Shown: positions 8,617-17,354 of the stretch, one piece after another
Layout of the letters: every line of letters starts with the position of its first letter
How positions within the stretch are numbered: position 1 is the first letter of the stretch
Source: Clostridiaceae bacterium Marseille-Q3526
Lineage (GTDB): Bacteria > Bacillota > Clostridia > Lachnospirales > Lachnospiraceae
Length of the DNA stretch: 64,000 nt
NCBI GenBank assembly: GCA_018223375.1
Contig: JAGTTS010000003.1
Coordinates: 62,001-126,000, forward strand
Direction of reading: 5' to 3'
The notes under the pieces: generated by a model
The model's database searches: none
What the model saw: the letters and a program-made list of their open reading frames with translations, nothing else
Told to the model about the DNA's origin: nothing
Program-made: the position numbers and the translations under genes

Positions 8617-8958
8617 TTATGACAGAGCGCCGCCGTCATTTTCTGTATCTTTCATCCATTTTTTGCGTTCTACAAAGCGTCCCATAATAAAGGCAATAAT
8701 GCCCACACCAATACCGGTTTGAACGCAGAAGAGCATACTTTCTACTTCTCCGGGAAGCTCCCCGCCGAGAATGACCTCCAGGATAGGAGAGGCCCATGGC
8801 TCATAGTCTGGATCTGTAGTTTCGATCAATGTATTTCCGCGGTCATCCGCCCCACCGAATTCAGCATCCTTCAGAACAAAAAGAGGGGCGAAAGAAATCA
8901 GCGCGGCCGTAACCAGAAGGATAATGACAAGCGCAGCATTGCTTTTTTTCTTTTCCAT
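8617..8958 (-). CDS. cbiN: Cobalt transport protein CbiN
   Basis: Small protein (113 residues) with two membrane helices at the two ends. Between them is an extracytoplasmic loop containing the family-typical EFGGADD and the PWASPILEVILG segment. CbiN is the accessory unit that makes CbiM competent for Co2+ uptake. It starts three bases before the cbiM stop and is therefore translationally coupled. Confidence 0.9.
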   Translation of the reverse strand: MEKKKSNAALVIILLVTAALISFAPLFVLKDAEFGGADDRGNTLIETTDPDYEPWASPILEVILGGELPGEVESMLFCVQTGIGVGIIAFIMGRFVERKKWMKDTENDGGALS

Positions 8959-8960
8959 AA

Positions 8961-9707
8961 TTAATATTCCTCCTTTAAAAAGCCGACAGCTTTAAGCTCT
9001 GGTCTGGCATAGGCTTCCAGTCCAATGATAACTACTACAGTAAGAATTCCCTCTACTACAGCCAGGGGCAGCTGCGTACCAGCAAAAATAATCATATTTT
9101 CCCGCAGAGCGGCAGAGAAGCTGGTGGCGGAATTGTGAGCTATGGCAAGCTGGAATGCAGTAACACAGTAGGTAATCAGATCGCCTAAGAATGCTGCCAG
9201 GAAAATCGAAATTTTTTTATTTACAGGCAGCCTTTTTAAAACTGAAAATAGGAAATAAGATACAAAAGGACCTGCGACTGCCATGGAAAAAGTGTTAGCT
9301 CCCAGGGTGGTAAGCCCGCCGTGAGCCAGCAGAACGGCCTGGAACAAGAGTACAATCAGTCCCAGAACAGACATGGCCGCAGGACCGAACAGGATAGCTC
9401 CCAGTCCAGTTCCTGTCATGTGGGAACAGCTTCCGCTGACAGATGGAATTTTAAGGGAGGAAATTACAAAGACAAAGGCTCCTGACATGGCGAGAAGAGT
9501 CAGCGCTCTTCTGTTTTCCTGCAGAACCCTCCGGATTGAGAAGAATCCGGCCAGAAGAAATGGAAGACAGATCAGTCCCCAGGCGATGCAGTAACCGGCT
9601 GGAAGTGCGCCTTCCATAATGTGCATCGCATTTGCCGTGAAGGAAACTCCAAGGCAGGCAGCCAGCGTCACAGACACGGCAATAATTTGTTTTTCGTGTT
9701 TTGTCAT
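8961..9707 (-). CDS. cbiM: Cobalt transporter substrate-binding membrane protein CbiM
   Basis: The S-component binds Co2+. A signal peptide (about residues 1-26, ending ANA) precedes MHIMEGALP, whose exposed Met-His N-terminus coordinates the metal in this family. It is followed by about six further hydrophobic segments. SGSCSHMTGTGLGA is the conserved internal loop. The ATG at 9707 has AAAGGAG five bases upstream. The upstream in-frame codons to 9746 are not needed. Expression is expected to be repressed by cobalamin through the leader. Confidence 0.93.
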   Translation of the reverse strand: MTKHEKQIIAVSVTLAACLGVSFTANAMHIMEGALPAGYCIAWGLICLPFLLAGFFSIRRVLQENRRALTLLAMSGAFVFVISSLKIPSVSGSCSHMTGTGLGAILFGPAAMSVLGLIVLLFQAVLLAHGGLTTLGANTFSMAVAGPFVSYFLFSVLKRLPVNKKISIFLAAFLGDLITYCVTAFQLAIAHNSATSFSAALRENMIIFAGTQLPLAVVEGILTVVVIIGLEAYARPELKAVGFLKEEY

Positions 9708-9899
9708 AATGACTCCTTTCATTCTTTGTGGGGCCCATCTCCACAATGCATCTGTCCCTGCTGTGAGATGAATTTACAGGGCAGACTGACGGCAGGGCAT
9801 ACACCGTCCTGCGTACCGTCCTTTCACGGGAGCGGCAGGCAGATTTTGCCGTGGCAGATCATTTCGCACTCTGTCAGGCGGGAACCTCGCAGGCGAGAT

Positions 9900-10060
9900 C
9901 TTCTATTCTGGCGGGCAGTTCTTCTGACTCAAGCGTCCACATTTCCTCTCGCCTTCCCCAGTATCAGACTCAGTGGCATAAAAAGAGGAAACTCTTCTTT
10001 TACAGCGGCGTGACCGTGGAGGAATTTCACCTCGCTTCTCTATTCTTCTGCGGAATGAAA
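9900..10060 (-). promoter_or_regulatory. Cobalamin riboswitch of the cbiMNQO operon
   Basis: Read on the minus strand, the leader has the B12-box region GGTGAAATTCCTCC..CGGTC..GCCGCTGTAA, then GCCACTG, GGGGAAGGC, and a closing GAGTCAGAAGAACTGCCCGCC. This order is the adenosylcobalamin riboswitch core. Between it and cbiM lie about 190 bases with G/C-rich hairpins (for example GACGG..CCGTC near 9790-9822) but no U-tract. Control is therefore probably at translation or through a long expression platform. This region and the promoter account for the gene-free stretch 9708-10121. Confidence 0.9.
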
Positions 10061-10092
10061 ACGCAGACACCGCACCATATAGAATCGAAACT

Positions 10093-10121
10093 ATTATAGG
10101 GAAAACAGGATAGAAAGTCAA
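10093..10121 (-). promoter_or_regulatory. Promoter of the riboswitch-cbiMNQO transcript
   Basis: On the minus strand TTGACT (10121-10116), 17 bases, TATAAT (10098-10093). It sits about 35 bases before the riboswitch core. Confidence 0.8.
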
Positions 10122-10163
10122 CCGAAAAGAAACATATGAATATCTGTAGAAATGTTAAAAAGA

Positions 10164-10192
10164 TTGCAACTTTTTTTGTTTTGGAATATGAT
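10164..10192 (+). promoter_or_regulatory. Promoter of the HAD-znuACB operon
   Basis: TTGCAA (10164-10169), a 17-base spacer, TATGAT (10187-10192). The -10 box runs directly into a large inverted repeat. Confidence 0.65.
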
Positions 10193-10246
10193 AGCGTCAG
10201 TGTACAAAGGGCAATACGGCATGTTGCTCCTTGTACACTGACGCTA
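10192..10246. repeat. 55-bp hairpin/operator-like inverted repeat at the transcription start
   Basis: TAGCGTCAGTGTACAA (10192-10207) is the exact complement of 10231-10246. Further inner pairing (AGG/CC and GCAA/TTGC) leaves a nine-base loop. It begins in the -10 box and would form the 5' end of the mRNA. It could be a repressor site or a stabilising leader stem; no U-tract follows. Confidence 0.8.
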
Positions 10247-10301
10247 GACAAGATCAAAACAGAAAAAATGCAGCGTTACTTGCGGAAAGGAGAATGACTT
10301 T

Positions 10302-10961
10302 ATGTACAAGCTCTGTATTTTTGATTTAGACGGAACCTTATTGAACACGCTGACTGCTCTGACCTATGCGACGAACCTGACGCTTCGTACATTCGGATTG
10401 GGAGATATTACAATAGAGGATACAAAGCGTATGGTGGGAGATGGTTATAAAACTCAGATGGAGAGAGCTCTCAGCCATTTCGGACAGGAGAATATGAAGT
10501 ATTATGACCAGTCTCTGACAGAATATATGAAGAATTTTTCTGCTAACTGTATGAGGGGAGTGGAGCCCTATGACGGAATCCCCCACCTTCTTTTATTTCT
10601 GAAGGAACAAGGGATCAAAGCAGCTGTATTTTCTAATAAACCGCATGATCAGGCAGTGGAAAATATTGAAACGATTTTTGGCAAAGATATCTTTGATATG
10701 ATTCTGGGACAGAAGGAGGGCCTTCCGAAAAAGCCGTCTCCGGAAGGCGCGCTCTTGATCTGCAGAGAGCTTCACGTAAAGCCGGAGGAGTGCCTGTATC
10801 TGGGAGATACAAATACAGACATGGAGACAGGCATTGCGGCCGGTATGGATACGGTAGGAGTTACCTGGGGCTTTCGGGACAGGAAGGAGCTGGCTTCCTT
10901 TCACCCAAGGTATCTGGCAGACCATCCGGCCCAGGTGGAGGAGATTCTGTCTCATGACTAG
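10302..10961 (+). CDS. HAD family hydrolase, phosphoglycolate phosphatase-like
   Basis: 219 residues. HAD motif I is FDLDGTLLNT (residues 7-16), motif II is FSNKP, the motif III lysine is in GLPKKPSPEG, and motif IV is YLGDTNTDMETG. The alpha-helical cap lies between motifs I and II (C1 cap), as in Gph/PpaX enzymes. It is probably a cytoplasmic phosphatase; the substrate is not fixed by the sequence. AAAGGAG precedes the ATG. Its stop overlaps the start of znuA by eight bases, so it belongs to the zinc operon transcript. Confidence 0.85.
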   Translation: MYKLCIFDLDGTLLNTLTALTYATNLTLRTFGLGDITIEDTKRMVGDGYKTQMERALSHFGQENMKYYDQSLTEYMKNFSANCMRGVEPYDGIPHLLLFLKEQGIKAAVFSNKPHDQAVENIETIFGKDIFDMILGQKEGLPKKPSPEGALLICRELHVKPEECLYLGDTNTDMETGIAAGMDTVGVTWGFRDRKELASFHPRYLADHPAQVEEILSHD

Positions 10962-12015
10962 AAGAGGGATAAATCGGGCGGCGTGGGCCGCGGTATGGGC
11001 TGCCTCAGTTCTTCTGTCTGGCTGTTCCCGCGCAGAGGTTCAGTCAGAGAACCCGGCAGACGATGGGACACTAAAAATAGTAACGACGGTGTTCCCCTAT
11101 TATGATTTCACCAGGCAGATAGCAGGTTCCCTTCTGGATTCCGGTGAGGCAGAGCTTACTCTGATGGTTCCGGCGGGTATGGACAGCCATTCCTTTGAAC
11201 CGACTCCGGCAGATCTGATCGAGCTTCAGAGCGCAGATATTATTATCTGCAACGGAGGAGCCATGGAGCATTGGTTTCAGCAGGTCTCCGATTCTCTGGA
11301 CTTAGATGAGCAGCGGGTTATTACCATGATGGACTATGTGGACACTGTGGAGGAGGAGATTGTGGAGGGAATGGAAGCGGAAACTCACGATCACGCAGAG
11401 GATCATATCCACGAGGCAGGAGAAAATGAGGAGGAAGGTGGGCACTATGATGACGGACATCAGGAGGAAATCGAGTATGATGAGCATATCTGGACGTCAC
11501 CTGTCAATGCCATGAAGCTTTCTGCTGTGATTGCTGACACTCTTTGTATGTCAGATCCTGACCATGAGAAAATTTATCGGGAAAATCTGTCTGCCTACGA
11601 AAGACAGCTTTCAGAACTTGACCAGATTTTCAGAGAAATTGTAGATCAGGCGGACGGAAGGCTGGTGGTGTTTGGAGATAAATTTCCTCTCCGGTATTTT
11701 TTTGACGAGTATGGTCTGGAGTATCGGGCAGCATTTACCGGCTGCAGCACGGATACGGAACCAAGTGCCAAGACTATTGCCTATCTGATTGATAAAGTAC
11801 GGGAATTTCAGATACCAGCTGTCTACTATTTAGAACTTTCCAGCCACCGGGTGGCTGAAATCATAGGGGAGGAGACGGGGGCGCAGCCTCTTTTATTCCA
11901 TTCCTGCCACAATGTGACCCGGCGGGAATTTGATTCAGGCGTCACCTATCTGGAACTGATGGAGCAGAACGCCGTAAATTTGAGAAAAGGATTAGATAAA
12001 TGGGAATGTTATTAA
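10954..12015 (+). CDS. znuA: Zinc ABC transporter substrate-binding lipoprotein ZnuA/AdcA-like
   Basis: Cluster A-I metal-binding protein, 353 residues. A lipoprotein signal ends LLSGC (Cys about 24). Metal ligands are HSFEPTP, the EHIWTSP histidine, and the C-terminal ELSSHR region. A His/Asp/Glu-rich loop (HDHAEDHIHEA..GHYDDGHQ, about residues 145-175) is typical of zinc rather than manganese binders. It captures Zn2+ outside the membrane for ZnuBC. It is translationally coupled to the HAD gene in front and overlaps znuC by 16 bases. Confidence 0.92.
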   Translation: MTRRGINRAAWAAVWAASVLLSGCSRAEVQSENPADDGTLKIVTTVFPYYDFTRQIAGSLLDSGEAELTLMVPAGMDSHSFEPTPADLIELQSADIIICNGGAMEHWFQQVSDSLDLDEQRVITMMDYVDTVEEEIVEGMEAETHDHAEDHIHEAGENEEEGGHYDDGHQEEIEYDEHIWTSPVNAMKLSAVIADTLCMSDPDHEKIYRENLSAYERQLSELDQIFREIVDQADGRLVVFGDKFPLRYFFDEYGLEYRAAFTGCSTDTEPSAKTIAYLIDKVREFQIPAVYYLELSSHRVAEIIGEETGAQPLLFHSCHNVTRREFDSGVTYLELMEQNAVNLRKGLDKWECY

Positions 12016-12710
12016 AATGCGAGCACGCAGATTTTGGATATGAAAACCAGGACGCTGTGGTGGACGCAAATCTGGAGGTAAAGACAGGAGATTACATCTG
12101 TATTGTAGGAGAAAATGGTTCCGGAAAAAGTACCCTGATGAAGGGGATTTTAGGGCTTTTAAAACCTACATCCGGGAAAATTACGGTGTCTGATGAACTG
12201 AAAAAGGCGGGGATTGGATACCTTCCACAGCAGACTGCAGCCCAGAAGGATTTTCCGGCTACAGTAAGAGAGGTGGTGCTTTCCGGCTGCCTTGGAAAGC
12301 GGGGAAACCGCCCCTTTTATTCCAAAAAGGAGAGAGAGCTGGCAGATTATAATATGCATCGTCTGGGAATTACAGATTTGAGAAAACAGTGCTACAGGGA
12401 GCTTTCAGGAGGCCAGCAGCAGAGAACTCTGATCGCCAGGGCGCTCTGCGCGACAGATAAGCTTTTAGTGTTGGACGAGCCGATTACAGGCCTTGATCCG
12501 TCTGCGATTCAGGATTTTTACCATATGATTAAGAAGCTGAACAGGGAGGAACAGGTGGCAGTTCTCATGGTATCCCACGATATTCAGAACATTGTCCACC
12601 AAGCGGACAAGATTCTCCACCTGAAAAGGGAGACACTGTTTTACGGTTCTGTATCAGATTATGTAAAAAGCCGAGTGGGAAAAGGATTTTTGGGAGGTGA
12701 GGAAGAATGA
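12000..12710 (+). CDS. znuC: Zinc ABC transporter ATP-binding protein ZnuC
   Basis: 236 residues. Walker A is GENGSGKST, the signature is LSGGQQQRTLIARAL, Walker B is LLVLDEPITGLD, and the H-loop is MVSHDI. It energises zinc import with ZnuA and ZnuB. Its start overlaps the znuA end and its stop overlaps znuB by four bases, so the three are tightly coupled. An ATG at 12006 is an alternative start. Confidence 0.92.
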   Translation: MGMLLKCEHADFGYENQDAVVDANLEVKTGDYICIVGENGSGKSTLMKGILGLLKPTSGKITVSDELKKAGIGYLPQQTAAQKDFPATVREVVLSGCLGKRGNRPFYSKKERELADYNMHRLGITDLRKQCYRELSGGQQQRTLIARALCATDKLLVLDEPITGLDPSAIQDFYHMIKKLNREEQVAVLMVSHDIQNIVHQADKILHLKRETLFYGSVSDYVKSRVGKGFLGGEEE

Positions 12711-13531
12711 GCACAGTGATGGAAATGCTTTCGTATCCGTTTATGGTTCGGGCGCTGCTGGGCGGCATTCTTGTTTCCCTGTGCGCCTCCCTTCTGGGTG
12801 TCAGCCTTGTGTTAAAACGATATTCTATGATTGGAGACGGTCTTTCCCATGTGTCCTTCGGAGCGCTCTCTGTGGCTCTGGCTGCAGGCTGGTCGCCTCT
12901 CAAGGTATCGATTCCGGTGGTAGTGCTGGCTGCCTTTTTTCTGCTCCGTATTACGGAACGGGGACAGATTAAAAGCGATGCGGCTATCGCCATGATTTCT
13001 GCCAGTGCGCTGGCTGTCGGAATCATCGTCACCTCCATGACCACAGGAATGACGACAGATGTAAGCAGCTATATGTTTGGAAGTATTCTGGCCATGAGCC
13101 GGGAAGATGTGGAATTTTCTGCTGCGCTCTCTGCAGTGGTTCTGTTTTTATTTTTATTTTGCTACAATAAGGTATTTGCAGTGACCTTTGATGAAAATTT
13201 TGCCAAAGCTACTGGCGTGCGGGTAGGCTTTTATAATGTCCTGATAGCCGTCCTGACGGCTGTGACCATTGTGCTGGGAATGCGAATGATGGGAGCTATG
13301 CTGATTTCGAGCCTGATTATTTTTCCGGCCTTAACTTCCATGCGGATATTTAAGAGCTTTCATGGAGTTGTGGTATCATCGGGTATCCTTTCCATTATCT
13401 GCTTTTTCATTGGAATGGTGATTTCCTATATCTATTCTACGCCTGCGGGAGCCAGCGTAGTGGTGGTGAATTTGGGATTTTTCCTGCTGTTTTCACTGAT
13501 TCAGACAGTTGAAAGAATTATTAAAAAATAA
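12707..13531 (+). CDS. znuB: Zinc ABC transporter permease ZnuB
   Basis: 274 residues with about eight hydrophobic helices. This is an ABC-3 family permease with the conserved GDGLSHVSFGALS stretch in the second segment and the FDENFAKATGV cytoplasmic coupling loop. It completes the import system. The stop is followed by an AT-rich spacer without a clear terminator. Confidence 0.92.
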   Translation: MSTVMEMLSYPFMVRALLGGILVSLCASLLGVSLVLKRYSMIGDGLSHVSFGALSVALAAGWSPLKVSIPVVVLAAFFLLRITERGQIKSDAAIAMISASALAVGIIVTSMTTGMTTDVSSYMFGSILAMSREDVEFSAALSAVVLFLFLFCYNKVFAVTFDENFAKATGVRVGFYNVLIAVLTAVTIVLGMRMMGAMLISSLIIFPALTSMRIFKSFHGVVVSSGILSIICFFIGMVISYIYSTPAGASVVVVNLGFFLLFSLIQTVERIIKK

Positions 13532-13668
13532 TAAATAAATGAAATTAAATCAAAAAATCAAGTAATTATTTAGACAAAAGAATAAATATTTGCCCACGAA
13601 ATTTTGGCAGTTTTTCAGATTTTGTTCTGAGCCAAATAGGCGTATAATAGGGGGCAATTAAGGGGAGA

Positions 13669-13706
13669 AGGCGGAAAAAGCATATCATGTGTTTTTCTGC
13701 CTTTTT
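13669..13706 (+). terminator. Hairpin with T-tract in the atp leader (terminator or attenuator)
   Basis: AGGCGGAAAAA (13669-13679) pairs with TTTTTCTGCCT (13692-13702) and is followed by TTTT. It lies just downstream of a TATAAT (13643-13648), so if that is the atp promoter this hairpin would attenuate it. Otherwise it ends the znu transcript. The stretch 13532-13852 holds this hairpin, a repeat and no gene. Confidence 0.55.
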
Positions 13707-13707
13707 C

Positions 13708-13736
13708 ATGACATAGGAAAATTCGTCCTATGTCAT
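13708..13736. repeat. Dispersed palindromic repeat, copy 1
   Basis: ATGACATAGGA (13708-13718) and its exact complement TCCTATGTCAT (13726-13736). The same left arm and loop recur at 26181-26203. Confidence 0.7.
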
Positions 13737-13852
13737 AAAAAACGCTCCGCTTAGGAAGTGCACTCGCGCGAAGAAGAAACATGCCGCAGGCGGCTGTGAT
13801 CGGCGCGGGAATGTGCCTGAGTACATTTTTTATTTGAAAAGGAGGGATTAAA

Positions 13853-14539
13853 ACGGAAGCTCTTTCAAATGCCCTGATAGAGGAACTTAACTGCAGGGTG
13901 GCCTTCACGATTCCGTTGTTTGGCGGCATACCGATTTATGATTCGGTAGCAGTGACCTGGGTAATCATGGCGGCGCTAGTTCTCTTATCAAAGATCCTGG
14001 TGAGAAATCTCAGGGTAGAGGATCCTGGAAAGGCCCAGCTGTTTCTGGAAAGCTCCATTGGGTTTCTCAGAGACTTTTTCCTGGATTTAGTGGGGGAGGA
14101 GGGAAAAAATTATATTCCTTATCTGATTTCTACAGCTGTTTTTATCGGTGCAGCGAATCTCATAGGAATAGTCGGATTTGTACCTCCGACAAAGGATCTG
14201 AACATGACGGCAGCCTTGGCTGTGATAAGCATTGCAGTAATTGAATATGCTGGATTTCACAAAAAAGGAGCCAGGGGATTTTTAAAAAGTTTTGCTGAGC
14301 CTGTGGCGGTGATTCTGCCAATCAATATTTTGGAGATTTTTATCAGACCAATATCCCTCTGCATGCGTTTGTTTGGAAATGTGCTGGGTTCATTTGTAGT
14401 GATGGAACTTATTAAGCTGGTTGTACCTGTAATCATTCCAATTCCATTTAGTTTTTACTTTGACATATTTGATGGGGTGATTCAGGCGTATGTATTCGTG
14501 TTCCTGACGGCTCTGTTCATTAAAGAGCAGCTGGATTAG
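13853..14539 (+). CDS. atpB: F-type ATP synthase subunit a (apparent ACG start)
   Basis: Membrane stator subunit forming the proton/sodium half-channels. The essential arginine is in SLCMRLFGNVLG, followed by helices ending VFVFLTALFIKEQLD. No ATG exists at the expected place. The in-frame sequence before the GTG at 13898 (ALSNALIEELNCR) looks like family N-terminus. An AGGAGG lies exactly seven bases before ACG at 13853, which suggests a non-standard start or an ATG-to-ACG change. If the GTG at 13898 is used, the protein loses 15 residues. It is the first gene of the atp operon; no atpI is seen. Confidence 0.88.
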   Translation, partial: TEALSNALIEELNCRVAFTIPLFGGIPIYDSVAVTWVIMAALVLLSKILVRNLRVEDPGKAQLFLESSIGFLRDFFLDLVGEEGKNYIPYLISTAVFIGAANLIGIVGFVPPTKDLNMTAALAVISIAVIEYAGFHKKGARGFLKSFAEPVAVILPINILEIFIRPISLCMRLFGNVLGSFVVMELIKLVVPVIIPIPFSFYFDIFDGVIQAYVFVFLTALFIKEQLD

Positions 14540-14580
14540 GGAAAAATTAAAATTATATTATCAGAAGAGGAGAAAAAATT

Positions 14581-14805
14581 ATGACAACATTAATCGCGAT
14601 TGGAGCAGCTGTTGCAGTTCTTACAGGTATTGGAGCAGGAATTGGAATCGGAATTGCCACATCAAAAGCAGTGGAAGCCATTGCAAGGCAGCCGGAAGCA
14701 GAAAGTAAAATTAGTAAAGCACTTTTGCTGGGCTGCGCCCTGGCAGAGGCAACTGCGATTTACGGCTTTGTTATTGCACTTGTTATTATTCTGTTCCTGA
14801 AGTAA
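14581..14805 (+). CDS. atpE: F-type ATP synthase subunit c
   Basis: Hairpin proteolipid of 74 residues with two membrane helices joined by the ARQPEA loop. The ion-binding glutamate is in ALAEATAIYGF of helix 2. In helix 1 the position of the sodium-coordinating glutamine (as in Ilyobacter) is isoleucine (GIGIGI), and the residue after the glutamate is alanine, not serine. This favours proton over sodium coupling (inference). GAGG-type RBS upstream. Confidence 0.93.
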   Translation: MTTLIAIGAAVAVLTGIGAGIGIGIATSKAVEAIARQPEAESKISKALLLGCALAEATAIYGFVIALVIILFLK

Positions 14806-14828
14806 TTATGAAAGGCAGGTGAAATAAG

Positions 14829-15329
14829 GTGCTGCAATTTAATATGAGCTTGGTTTATAACATTATAAACCTGATTGTTCTCTGTCTGCTTTTAAAGCAC
14901 TTTCTCATAAAACCTGTTTTGGGAATCATGGATAAAAGGCAGGCCTTCATAGAGGCAGGATTGGCGGAGGCAAAAAATGCCAGGGAAGAGGCAGATGCTC
15001 TGAAAGAACAATACGAAGCCGCCTTGAAGGATGCCAGAGCCCAGTCAGGCCGTATTCTGGAGAATGCCAGAATAAGAGCTGGCGAAGAATACAGCCGTAT
15101 TTTGGAAGAGGCGGATATGAAAGCTGCAGAAAGCCTTAAATGCGGCAGGGAACAGCTGGAGGCTGAACAGAAAAAGGCCATGGAGCAGCTGAAGTCAAGA
15201 ATTGCCGAGACAGCTCTCTGTGCAGCCGAGAAAGCGGCTGGAAGCGGAAGAGGGGAACTGGCAGATTTGGCAGCCTATGATCGTTTTATAGAGGAAGCAG
15301 GTGAAAGCCATGGCGGGAACATTCGATAA
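14829..15329 (+). CDS. atpF: F-type ATP synthase subunit b
   Basis: 166 residues: one N-terminal membrane helix (about residues 5-25), then a long charged coiled-coil helix (EAKNAREEADALKEQYEAA and onward) that forms the peripheral stalk. GTG start at 14829 with AGGTGA upstream. It overlaps the start of the delta gene by about 20 bases. Confidence 0.9.
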   Translation: MLQFNMSLVYNIINLIVLCLLLKHFLIKPVLGIMDKRQAFIEAGLAEAKNAREEADALKEQYEAALKDARAQSGRILENARIRAGEEYSRILEEADMKAAESLKCGREQLEAEQKKAMEQLKSRIAETALCAAEKAAGSGRGELADLAAYDRFIEEAGESHGGNIR

Positions 15330-15822
15330 CTATGCAAGAGCTCTCTGGGAACTTCATGTGCCGGAAAATCGCGTTTCAGAAGCGGCAGAACTCTTGAAGG
15401 ATAATCCTGTTCTTTGGGAAGCATTGAAAAATCCTGTCATATGTTTGAAGGAGAAAGAACGGATCATTGATCGAATCTTTTCGGAGGAGATGCGGGGATT
15501 TTTAAAGACAGTCTGCAGCCATGGAAGAGCGTCCTCTTTGATGGAGATTTTAGCCGCGTATGACAAATATAAGAAGGAAGGCAGAGGAATCCTGAAAGCA
15601 GTGATTACCTGCGTAACGCCTCCTGAAGAGAAACAGCGATGTCAGATTGAAAGTTTTCTTAAAAAGAAATTCGGAAAAATGGCAGTAGAGTTCGAAATCC
15701 GTATAGATCCTGCCCTTTTAGGTGGATTTATCCTGGAAGCGGAAGGCGTAGAGTATGACAGAAGCCTCAGAGGTTTTTACAGGCGGTTAAGAGAATATTT
15801 ATGCGGAGGTGAAAGCGCGTGA
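15310..15822 (+). CDS. atpH: F-type ATP synthase subunit delta
   Basis: About 170 residues. An N-terminal helical bundle (TFDNYARALWELHV) and the C-terminal motif DPALLGGFILEAEGVEYDRSLRG bind F1 to the stalk. The ATG at 15310 with AGGTGA five bases before it is preferred to the GTG at 15301. It overlaps atpA by four bases. Confidence 0.9.
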   Translation: MAGTFDNYARALWELHVPENRVSEAAELLKDNPVLWEALKNPVICLKEKERIIDRIFSEEMRGFLKTVCSHGRASSLMEILAAYDKYKKEGRGILKAVITCVTPPEEKQRCQIESFLKKKFGKMAVEFEIRIDPALLGGFILEAEGVEYDRSLRGFYRRLREYLCGGESA

Positions 15823-17330
15823 GTTCGATCAGTTCAGAGGATATTATTTCGATTCTGAAGGAAGAGATTAAAAATTACGATGACAGATGCAGGGGGGAAG
15901 AGACAGGAACCGTCATTTCCGTGGGAGATGGAATCGCCAGAATTTATGGCATGGATCAGGCGATGTATGGAGAAATCCTTCTGTTTGAAAATGGATTGAA
16001 GGGAATGGTCCAGGATATCAAAGAGGACAGCATCGGCTGTATTTTGTTTGGAAAGGATACAGGAATCAGCGAAGGAAGCCGTGTGTACAGGACGAAGAGA
16101 AAAGCAGGAATCCCAGTGGGAGAGGCGTTTATGGGGCGCGTAGTGGATGCCCTGGGAGCGCCGATTGATGGAAAGGGAGAAATAAAGGCAGAGGATTATC
16201 GTCCGGTGGAACAGGAAGCTCCTGGAATTGTGGAAAGAAAATCAGTAGACAGACCGCTTGAGACAGGGATTCTTTCGATTGATTCCATGTTTCCCATTGG
16301 ACGGGGACAGAGAGAACTGATTATTGGAGACAGGCAGACAGGAAAAACTTCTATTGCTGTAGATACAATTTTAAACCAGAAGGGAAAAGATGTAATCTGT
16401 ATTTATGTGGCGATTGGCCAGAAGGCATCTACTGTAGCTAAGCTGGTATCCACCCTTGCAGAACATGGGGCAATGGAGTATTCCATTGTTATGGCGGCTT
16501 CAGCCAGTGACTGTGCGCCCCTTCAGTATATTGCTCCCTACTCTGGAACAGCTCTGGCAGAGTATTTTATGTACAGAGGAAAGGATGTATTAATTGTCTA
16601 CGATGATTTAAGCAAGCATGCGGTAGCTTACCGGGCGCTGTCCCTGCTTTTGGAGCGTTCGCCAGGACGTGAAGCCTATCCGGGAGATGTATTTTATCTT
16701 CATTCCAGGCTGCTGGAGCGATCCAGCCGTTTAAGCGATACTCTGGGAGGCGGTTCTATTACCGCGCTTCCGATTATCGAGACGCAGGCTGGAGATGTAT
16801 CAGCCTATATTCCTACAAATGTAATTTCCATTACAGACGGACAAATTTTCCTTGAGACAGACTTATTTTTTGCAGGTCAGCGCCCAGCTGTTAACGTAGG
16901 GCTTTCTGTGTCCCGTGTAGGAGGCGCTGCACAGACAAAGGCTATGAAAAAAGCATCGGGAAGCATTAGAATCGATCTGGCTCAGTACCGGGAAATGGAA
17001 GTATTCACTCAGTTCAGCTCTGATCTGGACGCCTCCACAAAACAGCAGCTTCAATATGGAAAAACATTGATGGAACTATTGAAACAGCCGTTAGGCAGTC
17101 CTTTAAGTCTTCATGAGCAGGTGATTACACTCTGCGCTGCCAGACATCAGGTGTTTATGGGGATGGATGTGAAAAAGGTCCGGGCGTTCCAGAGAGAGCT
17201 TTTAAATTATTTTGACGGAAGTTTCCCTGAGATTGGAGAGGAGATTGAAAAGACGGGTGAGCTTTCGGATGAAATGGAAAAGCAGATCTCTGAGACTGCA
17301 AACCAGTACAGAGCGGATCAGACTGTTTAG
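15819..17330 (+). CDS. atpA: F-type ATP synthase subunit alpha
   Basis: 503 residues. Non-catalytic nucleotide-binding subunit with P-loop GDRQTGKTS (about 169-177), the N-terminal beta-barrel, and the conserved SVSRVGGAAQTKAMK segment carrying the arginine finger. GTG start with GGAGGTG upstream. Confidence 0.96.
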   Translation: MSSISSEDIISILKEEIKNYDDRCRGEETGTVISVGDGIARIYGMDQAMYGEILLFENGLKGMVQDIKEDSIGCILFGKDTGISEGSRVYRTKRKAGIPVGEAFMGRVVDALGAPIDGKGEIKAEDYRPVEQEAPGIVERKSVDRPLETGILSIDSMFPIGRGQRELIIGDRQTGKTSIAVDTILNQKGKDVICIYVAIGQKASTVAKLVSTLAEHGAMEYSIVMAASASDCAPLQYIAPYSGTALAEYFMYRGKDVLIVYDDLSKHAVAYRALSLLLERSPGREAYPGDVFYLHSRLLERSSRLSDTLGGGSITALPIIETQAGDVSAYIPTNVISITDGQIFLETDLFFAGQRPAVNVGLSVSRVGGAAQTKAMKKASGSIRIDLAQYREMEVFTQFSSDLDASTKQQLQYGKTLMELLKQPLGSPLSLHEQVITLCAARHQVFMGMDVKKVRAFQRELLNYFDGSFPEIGEEIEKTGELSDEMEKQISETANQYRADQTV

Positions 17331-17354
17331 CAGCAGAGAAAGGCGGGTGATTAA

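Noticed and set aside
9621..10013. 130-codon plus-strand frame over the cbiM leader
   Set aside because: It covers the cobalamin riboswitch and cbiM 5' end on the opposite strand; no coding signal.
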